From positions 15,940-27,334 of the forward strand of contig BQKZ01004765.1 in assembly GCA_036244855.1 (NCBI GenBank): a DNA stretch of 11,395 bases, in the 5' to 3' direction. Source of the DNA: Temnopleurus reevesii (Eukaryota; Echinodermata; Echinoidea; Temnopleuroida; Temnopleuridae). Both the position numbers and the translations under genes were made by a program. The notes below the pieces were generated by a model. That model was not told where the DNA came from. It was given only the letters and a program-made list of their open reading frames with translations, and ran no database searches. Positions 7,139-11,395 of the stretch are shown piece by piece; position 1 is the first letter of the stretch, and each line of letters starts with the position of its first letter.

Positions 7139-7277
7139 CTATCTGTTTGCTCCTATTTTTGGAGAGGCAAGATTTGAGTTTGAGATCAGTTGGTGGAGAA
7201 CGGCTTTACGCTTTGCATTACCTATTCCCTCATGGTGCCTTTGCAGATACTGTCTTCTGTGTAGTTCTTGAACTTGG
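7139..7277 (+). CDS. Candidate internal exon, unknown protein
   Basis: A pyrimidine-rich acceptor (CCCCTTTTGTTGATTTGTCAATTAG ending at 7138, quoted here only as a landmark by its position and AG) and a GTGAGT donor at 7278 bracket a frame open for 45 codons. It includes LERQDLSLRSVGGERLYALH and YLFPHGAFADTVFCVVLEL. The exon needs phase 1 on entry and leaves in phase 2. An internal alternative acceptor (GGAGAG ending at 7166) would need phase 2. That would allow a direct join to a weak donor at 5597 of the upstream gene. A second frame over the same stretch is also open until a TGA at 7269. No family is recognised, and the upstream exon is not identified. Confidence 0.27.
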
Positions 7278-7389
7278 GTGAGTACTATTTGAATTTTATA
7301 CTGTACGTGATGAGATAAATTTCAGTATATATTGATTATTTCTTCATATATGTAAACCTTTAATATACTCAAAGCCAATTTTTATGCAG

Positions 7390-7438
7390 GAACCACTGGT
7401 ATATATATTCAGTGGCCTCCCAGGGCTCTCTTTTTTAA
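7390..7438 (+). CDS. Candidate terminal exon following 7139-7277
   Basis: A strong acceptor (CCAATTTTTATGCAG) ends at 7389. Completing the split Gly codon of the previous candidate exon, the frame reads NHWYIYSVASQGSLF then TAA at 7436-7438. An AATAAA at 7597-7602 could serve as poly(A) signal. The exon also contains a CCACTG...CAGTGG hairpin, which can equally be explained as non-coding structure. Support is only splice signals and phase. Confidence 0.25.
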
Positions 7439-7692
7439 GTTTTTTTGTTCTTCAAGTGGCCTATTGGACAGCCAAACATAGATTATGTAAGTAATATAGA
7501 AATAGAATGGTGCCCAATGACTATTTTGTGGCCAATGGCACCAGATGATTGCTAAGTGCGAGTCCCACTAGATGTTGTCATTCATCCCCATTTCTGAATA
7601 AAAAGAAGAATTCTTTGAATTGCAAAAGTCTATCAATCCATCAAACTGGAAAAGATTTGAACTGGGAGTTGAACCTAAAGAACAAAAAGTTG
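7439..7692. other. Short non-coding interval
   Basis: It contains T runs, a GTAAGT word near 7487, and AATAAA at 7597. A plus frame stays open from about 7549, but it continues into the repeat at 7693 and has no recognisable domain. Confidence 0.35.
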
Positions 7693-8329
7693 GATTTTAC
7701 AGGGGAAACCATATCTCTAGAATTGTTATGGTTTCAGGGAATGAAAAAAAATGAGAAGAACAAACCAGTTGTAAGAATTTGAGCATAATCTGACAATCCA
7801 TTTAAAATTTATGAATTTTCTAAATTTCAATGAGGTCTGCTGATTGGGATCCTCAAATTACAACTTTTTGCAAAATTTGTGATGTGTTGAAAACAACTCC
7901 CAATTCACTTTGTATATGACATTTTTCAAGATGGAACTTATAAAATTTAGAAGAAGGCCATTCAATACATGATTTTTAACAAAACACATGCAGAATTGAT
8001 AAAGACATGTGATACTCAAGCCAAACAACAACATTATTAGATGCATATTGACTTTTCTTCAAAAGAAATAGAAAAAAATTAATGTGAAATTGGGTACATA
8101 CAGAATGAATGGGAGTTGTCTGACAAGACGTCGTAGATGTCATCAATGTTAAACCCAATGGATCCCCGTCAGCATCAGGCCAGCATCAGGGATCATATCT
8201 TTGAAACTTTGAAAATTCATATCTTTTCAACAGATTATCCAATTTTGTTGAAATATTCAGTTTGTTCATCTCGTTTTTCTCCATAAAGTGACAGCACCAT
8301 AATTCCAGGGGTTGGTTCTCCTTTGAATC
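7693..8329. repeat. Diverged inverted repeat pair (arms ~230 bp, spacer ~170 bp)
   Basis: The plus strand at 7693-7920 aligns by eye with the reverse complement of 8093-8329. Matching blocks in order are: GATT then AGG.GAAACC and GGAATT.TGG; ATG followed by a GAAAAANGAGA.GAACAAAC block; ATAATCTG; TATGAATTTTC.AA.TTTCAA; TGGGATCC/GGGGATCC; CAACTCCCA.TTCA.T.TGTATATG. The copies are clearly diverged (many substitutions and small indels), so this is an old event. A fragmentary 11-bp tandem (CAGCATCAGGC) sits at 8170-8190 inside the right arm. It could be two insertions of one repeat family in opposite orientation, or a foldback element. Confidence 0.75.
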
Positions 8330-9158
8330 AGTGCACAGTGTATCGCTGAGCTCAACTATACTGTAGTTTTCATGTACACTCACTGTTGTAATTACTAAAT
8401 ATCATTGGATCCAACTCTCTTGGTCAAAAAGCCTCAAGCAAGAATCAGATCCTGTATTGAATTAGTACACCCTACGGACGACAGCAAATCATTATAGCAG
8501 CCAAGAGGGAAACCTTTCAAATACTAGCAAACGCTGCAGTTATAAAGTTTTAATTCATTGACACAGCACTGGCTTCTGAAAAATTACTGAAAATTGCATA
8601 ACAAACTGTTTATTTTTGGCATTACCTTGGTTTCTGAATTCAATGAGAAACCTGGTGAATAAAAGAGAGGAGGAAAAGCATTTGGAGGCAGGGTAAATAT
8701 CACCCATCAACCAAAAATCTCTTGAGCTTTCAAATGGTTTTGTTCCTCTTAGTCTATGACCCCAAAAATTATTCAATTATGTTTCTGGTTGTCTGTTTCT
8801 GTTTTTTTTTTGGGGGGGGGGGGGAATCAAAAAGCATTAAACCATTATTTATACACTCTTGTAAGTATTCTATTCAAATCATGAGGGAGAATTCTCCTAC
8901 TAGAATTGAGAAAAGATAAACTACCAGTAACCGACAGAATATAAAAAGTAGTCTAATAAAAAGCATAAGTGTGATGGGAAATTTCTTAGGAATACAGGGG
9001 TGTCTATGAGATAAATTTTTGTACTGAAATGGTAGAATTTGAAAACCAGGAAACAAATATGACACAAGAAAACTGCCTAAATCAAATGTCTTTGGACCAC
9101 AAAAATCTGTTCGAATAGGAGATGCAGATAGCATGTAGGATTTATATGAATCTACCTA
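8330..9158. other. Non-coding AT-rich stretch, with a T10-G13 junction
   Basis: Several short frames are open on both strands but none shows domains or paired splice sites. T10 at 8802-8811 passes directly into G13 at 8812-8824, repeating the poly-T to poly-G pattern seen at 3004-3040. Confidence 0.5.
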
Positions 9159-9206
9159 CAACATATAGGCTTGGGCAGGATTCAACATATCGACTTGGGC
9201 AGAATT
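9159..9206 (+). repeat. Two-copy 24-bp tandem repeat
   Basis: CAACATATAGGCTTGGGCAG plus GATT at 9159-9182 is followed directly by CAACATATCGACTTGGGCAG plus AATT at 9183-9206. Twenty-one of 24 positions are identical. Confidence 0.9.
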
Positions 9207-9308
9207 TACTGTATTCCGATTCTCTTTCTGATTTGAACATAAAACATCTCAAAATCCCCCAGAATTGTAATGTCTGTAATTTGTGAAAATGCTTTTTTTT
9301 TTTAATAG

Positions 9309-9415
9309 TCATTGATGATGCCTTGATTGAAGGACCCGAGATCACCAAGCTGCCTTTCGACTAGCCCTAAAACTTTAGCTTGACATCAATTCCCTCACCA
9401 ACACCACCCTACAAC
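9309..9415 (+). other. 5' UTR part of the exon at 9416 with poly-T acceptor
   Basis: T11 at 9293-9303 followed by AATAG (ending 9308) forms a plausible 3' splice site. The next 107 bases carry stops in the coding frame (TAA at 9368-9370), so translation cannot enter from upstream in that frame unless a later acceptor (CTTTAG ending 9378) is used. The model is a spliced 5' UTR. Confidence 0.4.
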
Positions 9416-9717
9416 ATGGTTACAACAATGAGCAAGAGATACCACAACAACCACCAGCAGCGCCGCAGTGGCAGCTCCGCCACGTCCCTCGGGCGCTCAA
9501 CCGCACCCCACAATACCTCCGTCGCATCCCGTGGGAGCTTCAGGGGGTACATGGTAACCGTTGGGGAGAAGGGCATCACCATCACTCGGAACTACTCGTC
9601 TATAGGTCCCAGGGAGTCGAGGACCAAGAACCAGCTCGGTAATCCGCGGTTGGAGAGGAGTTTAACTGACTTGCCTATTGTATCGTCGCCTAAGACTGTG
9701 AGGTTCAACTGTAACAA
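9416..9717 (+). CDS. First coding exon of an unnamed basic, Ser-rich protein
   Basis: The ATG has A at -3 and G at +4 (ACAACATGG). It opens 100 full codons plus two bases, ending exactly at a GTAAGT donor at 9718. Unspliced reading would stop at once (TAA at 9719). GC content is far above the flanks. Residues 1-40 are basic and Ser/His/Asn-rich (MVTTMSKRYHNNHQQRR). A likely ordered segment follows: GYMVTVGEKGITITRN (44-59). Near the end, SPKTVRFNCN contains KTVRF (93-97), which fits the RVxF consensus for docking to protein phosphatase 1. An in-frame TTG upstream at 9380 is not a plausible eukaryotic start. Continuation exons, entering with one base to complete an AA- codon, were not found with confidence before the window ends. 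I do not recognise the family. Confidence 0.6.
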
Positions 9718-9930
9718 GTAAGTTCAGGAATTTGGTCTATTTAGCTGCACTTTGGTAGCACTGTAGGATTTATCTTTCTAGATTTGAGATACGGTGCATG
9801 AAATGTCTTCACCACACCACCTTTCACCGAAGTAGGAAAATACACCCAATGGTAATACCCAGAGGGCTTACAGCAAGAAAAGGGAAGCAAGGACCCTTTA
9901 GGCCCATTTGCACTAAGGTGAGTTTTTTTT
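9718..9930 (+). other. Start of the intron after the 9416 exon
   Basis: Non-coding sequence following the GTAAGT donor. It contains another donor-like AAGGTGAGT at 9915-9923 without a matching exon: the candidate upstream frame carries a stop. Confidence 0.4.
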
Positions 9931-10094
9931 AATTAGCTCGATCACAAATTCTGATTCTGGTAAACTAGCCCAATCAGAACTAACTCGAGCTAATTTGCAG
10001 AGCAAACGCAAATAGTGAGCTAATTCACTAAAATATCTTGAGCTTAACAAGCCCAAGGTATCTTGGGCTATTTTGAAAAATAGTGAGCTAATTC
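9931..10094. repeat. Cluster of AGCTAATT motifs with hairpins
   Basis: AATTAGCTCGA at 9931-9941 pairs perfectly with TCGAGCTAATT at 9985-9995 (11-bp stem). The 17-base word AAATAGTGAGCTAATTC occurs at 10010-10026 and again at 10078-10094. Between them AGCCCAAG, loop GTAT, CTTGGGCT forms a perfect 8-bp hairpin at 10050-10069. The density of inverted and direct words suggests a decayed MITE or foldback element in the intron. Confidence 0.7.
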
Positions 10095-10274
10095 GAGAAT
10101 TTTTTCCTCTGATTTGATTATTGATTTGATTCTCATTATATAAATGCTTGGTGCCATTTTGAAAAAAGACAGCTCTTTTCAAGAGTGGCCACTTTCATGT
10201 TGCGTTGAGGCTGTCACTGTTTTAATTCAAGCAGGTGCATAGGAAAACTGTTGTGTTAAGTGGGTGCAAATGAC

Positions 10275-10378
10275 CAGAAATAGCATTCATGTATTTTTCT
10301 GCCTCGCATTTAAATTGTAATTTTTTCTCTTTATTTTGAGATTGAAACATCTGCCAGTAGTGTTGTTCCACCAGGTTA
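10275..10378 (+). repeat. Direct repeat, copy 1 (~104 bp)
   Basis: It shares with 10449-10552 the blocks CTCGCATTTAAATTG, AATTTTTTC, GAGATTGAAACATCTGC and CCACCAGGTTA in the same order and near-identical spacing. The copies are offset by about 174 bp. It is a local duplication or two copies of one repeat family. Confidence 0.88.
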
Positions 10379-10448
10379 TCTGCTCAAAGAAAAGCTTTGA
10401 AGGCTGAAATGAGACTAACCGATAATTTAGCACAACGCCTACTATGAA

Positions 10449-10552
10449 TCCCGGAAATGCATGCTTGTATCTGTCTCGCATTTAAATTGCAATTTTTTCG
10501 CTTTTTATGCTGAGATTGAAACATCTGCTAGTAGTGTCGTCCCACCAGGTTA
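10449..10552 (+). repeat. Direct repeat, copy 2 (~104 bp)
   Basis: Second copy of the repeat at 10275. Similarity fades after CCACCAGGTTA, and the hAT-like element begins about 70 bp later. Confidence 0.88.
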
Positions 10553-10619
10553 CCATCCTTTGCTTGCCTATTCTGTCAGAGAGAAAGTGCTCTGATCAAA
10601 TTTTGCATTTTCACTACTA

Positions 10620-11097
10620 CAGGGCGCTACAAACCCACTTGCTCGAATGCCCGGGGCAACAAAATTGAGCCCTCAGGCAAGCAAATGAAATTGTTAATTG
10701 CCTGATTGGGCAAGTAATGACAATCTCAACTGTCTATGAATTATTTATATTAGGCCATATCCAGTTACAAGATTCAGGGACAGCTCTGTCCAATTAAATA
10801 GGGACCTTTAGCATGTACAAGACGGTAGTGCCGATCACAACGTTAGCTCTAATGTCCATTCAAGTAGTAGTGTTGTGTTGGTGCACCCTTCTGGAACGGA
10901 CCTATATATAGAGCTAACGTTGTGATCAGCCATACCGTCTTGTACATGCTAAAGGTCCCTAATGTTGTGTATGCAGCTGCTTTGTTTCGTTTGATTCTGT
11001 GTTGGGCATTACTGTAGGAATCGGTCTTCAGGCAATTGTTTTGAAAAGCAACTTGCCTGACATGGCAAGTGGTGTGACAAATTCTTGTAGTACCCTG
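10620..11097. mobile_element. hAT-like MITE with imperfect long terminal inverted repeats
   Basis: The left end CAGGGCGCTACAA matches the reverse complement of the right end TTGTAGTACCCTG at 11 of 13 positions. Further in, ACCCACTTGC, TCAGGCAAG and AATTGCCTGA blocks on the left recur in the reverse complement of the right (ACCACTTGCC, TCAGGCAAG, CAATTGCCTGA). Terminal CAGGG...CCCTG is typical of hAT superfamily elements. The flanking 8-mers CACTACTA and CACAATAA agree at 5 of 8 positions, a possible eroded 8-bp target site duplication. There is no transposase, so it is non-autonomous. Without the nested insertion it would be about 315 bp. Each arm also carries its own TCAGGCAA...TTGCCTGA hairpin. 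Confidence 0.7.
10799..10961. mobile_element. Nested palindromic MITE, 53-bp arms, TA-flanked
   Basis: The arms at 10799-10851 and 10909-10961 are reverse complements at 50 of 53 positions. The only mismatches fall in a 5-base patch (GTGCC against TGGCT). With a short gap, pairing continues into the loop (GTCCATTC against GTCCGTTC). The outer ends read TA-GGGACCTTTAGCATG and CATGCTAAAGGTCCC-TA. This fits a TA target duplication as made by Tc1/mariner-like transposases, with the element proper at 10801-10959 (159 bp). It lies inside the hAT-like element, so it inserted later. High arm identity suggests a fairly recent insertion or gene-conversion of the arms. No coding capacity is present. Confidence 0.85.
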
Positions 11098-11395
11098 CAC
11101 AATAAAACCAATTCTGATTTACTGCTCTGCATATCAGAATCATTTGTGTTTTTGTTTCATGCGTGTCCATTCCAATTTTAAAGAAAAAGGATCATTGTGA
11201 AATTGTGCCTCTTCCATTGATAAATTTTACGGGTGTACTTTACTTTGCAATACAACTGCATCTACTTTATAGGTATTTGATACCATTCTGGTTTTAAAAG
11301 GTTTATTCAATTGATTTATCTTGAATACAACAAATATGTATAAAATTTAGATCTTGTCAAGAATCCAACAAATAGTTAGGAGTTCTATTTGATTA
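11098..11395. other. AT-rich non-coding end of window
   Basis: The hAT-like right end is followed by AT-rich DNA with an AATAAA at 11101. No exon, RNA gene or repeat structure is visible. It may be intron of the gene starting at 9416. Confidence 0.4.

Noticed and set aside
8186..8383. Minus-strand 65-codon frame with resemblance to the plus frame at 7549-7782
   Set aside because: The resemblance is due to the inverted repeat copies at DNA level; neither frame is preserved as a gene.
9904..10255. CATTTGCAC near 9905 and its complement near 10263 as ends of a larger element
   Set aside because: Only nine bases match and flanking sequence does not align; too weak to call.
10622..10670. Second exon for the 9416 gene after the CACTACTACAG acceptor
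   Set aside because: It is in phase but ends after 14 codons and coincides with the terminus of the hAT-like element, so it is best explained as transposon sequence.
1..11395. CRISPR arrays, bacterial operons, phage genes, rRNA or a defence system
   Set aside because: No spaced identical repeats, Shine-Dalgarno-led gene strings or rRNA blocks are seen; the sequence has eukaryotic gene structure throughout.

Overview
The window looks like non-repeat-masked nuclear DNA of a marine invertebrate deuterostome, most likely an echinoderm and probably a sea urchin. It is AT-rich, with coding islands separated by long non-coding stretches. There are canonical GT-AG splice signals and AATAAA poly(A) signals, many TAGGCCTA-type and ACATGTA-type words, purine microsatellites, long homopolymer G runs and MITE-like elements. 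Nothing bacterial (operons, Shine-Dalgarno starts, CRISPR) is present. The taxon is inferred from sequence style, not proven.

The one gene that can be named with confidence is on the minus strand at 1678-1929. It is an intact, intronless-in-CDS orthologue of BLCAP (bladder cancer-associated protein, a small two-pass membrane protein). It is preceded 29 nt upstream of the ATG by a strong splice acceptor, so a non-coding first exon lies at higher coordinates. A possible plus-strand gene (exons near 509-569 and 1027-1217) would run convergently into the BLCAP 3' end; it is weakly supported.

From 2870 to 3920 the DNA is low complexity. It holds a T21-A-G15 block, a purine-only strand of about 440 bp with a hidden higher-order period of about 140 bp, and a closing C13 run. 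From 4108 to 5800 lies a previously unnamed plus-strand gene model. Its first exon starts at an ATG with an in-frame stop just upstream, has a perfect GTAAGT donor, and joins in phase to a terminal exon at 5509-5600 with a poly(A) signal at 5795; the product is 139 aa. The intron is packed with TAGGCCT words. The terminal exon tail and 3' UTR are tandemly duplicated immediately downstream.

From 6000 to 9300 the sequence is mostly non-coding. It holds purine tracts, G runs, a weak two-exon candidate (7139-7277 and 7390-7438) and a pair of diverged inverted repeat copies (7693-7920 and 8093-8329). At 9309-9717 there is a well-formed first coding exon on the plus strand (100 complete codons, GTAAGT donor) encoding a basic Ser-rich N-terminus that ends in a PP1-docking-like KTVRF motif; the rest of that gene lies beyond the window or was not recognised. 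From 9900 to the end, repeats dominate: an AGCTAATT hairpin cluster, a 104-bp direct repeat, and a hAT-like MITE (10620-11097) into which a near-perfect 53-bp-arm palindromic MITE (10799-10961) has inserted at a TA.

No functional cooperation between the genes can be read from the sequence. They appear to be independent eukaryotic transcription units.
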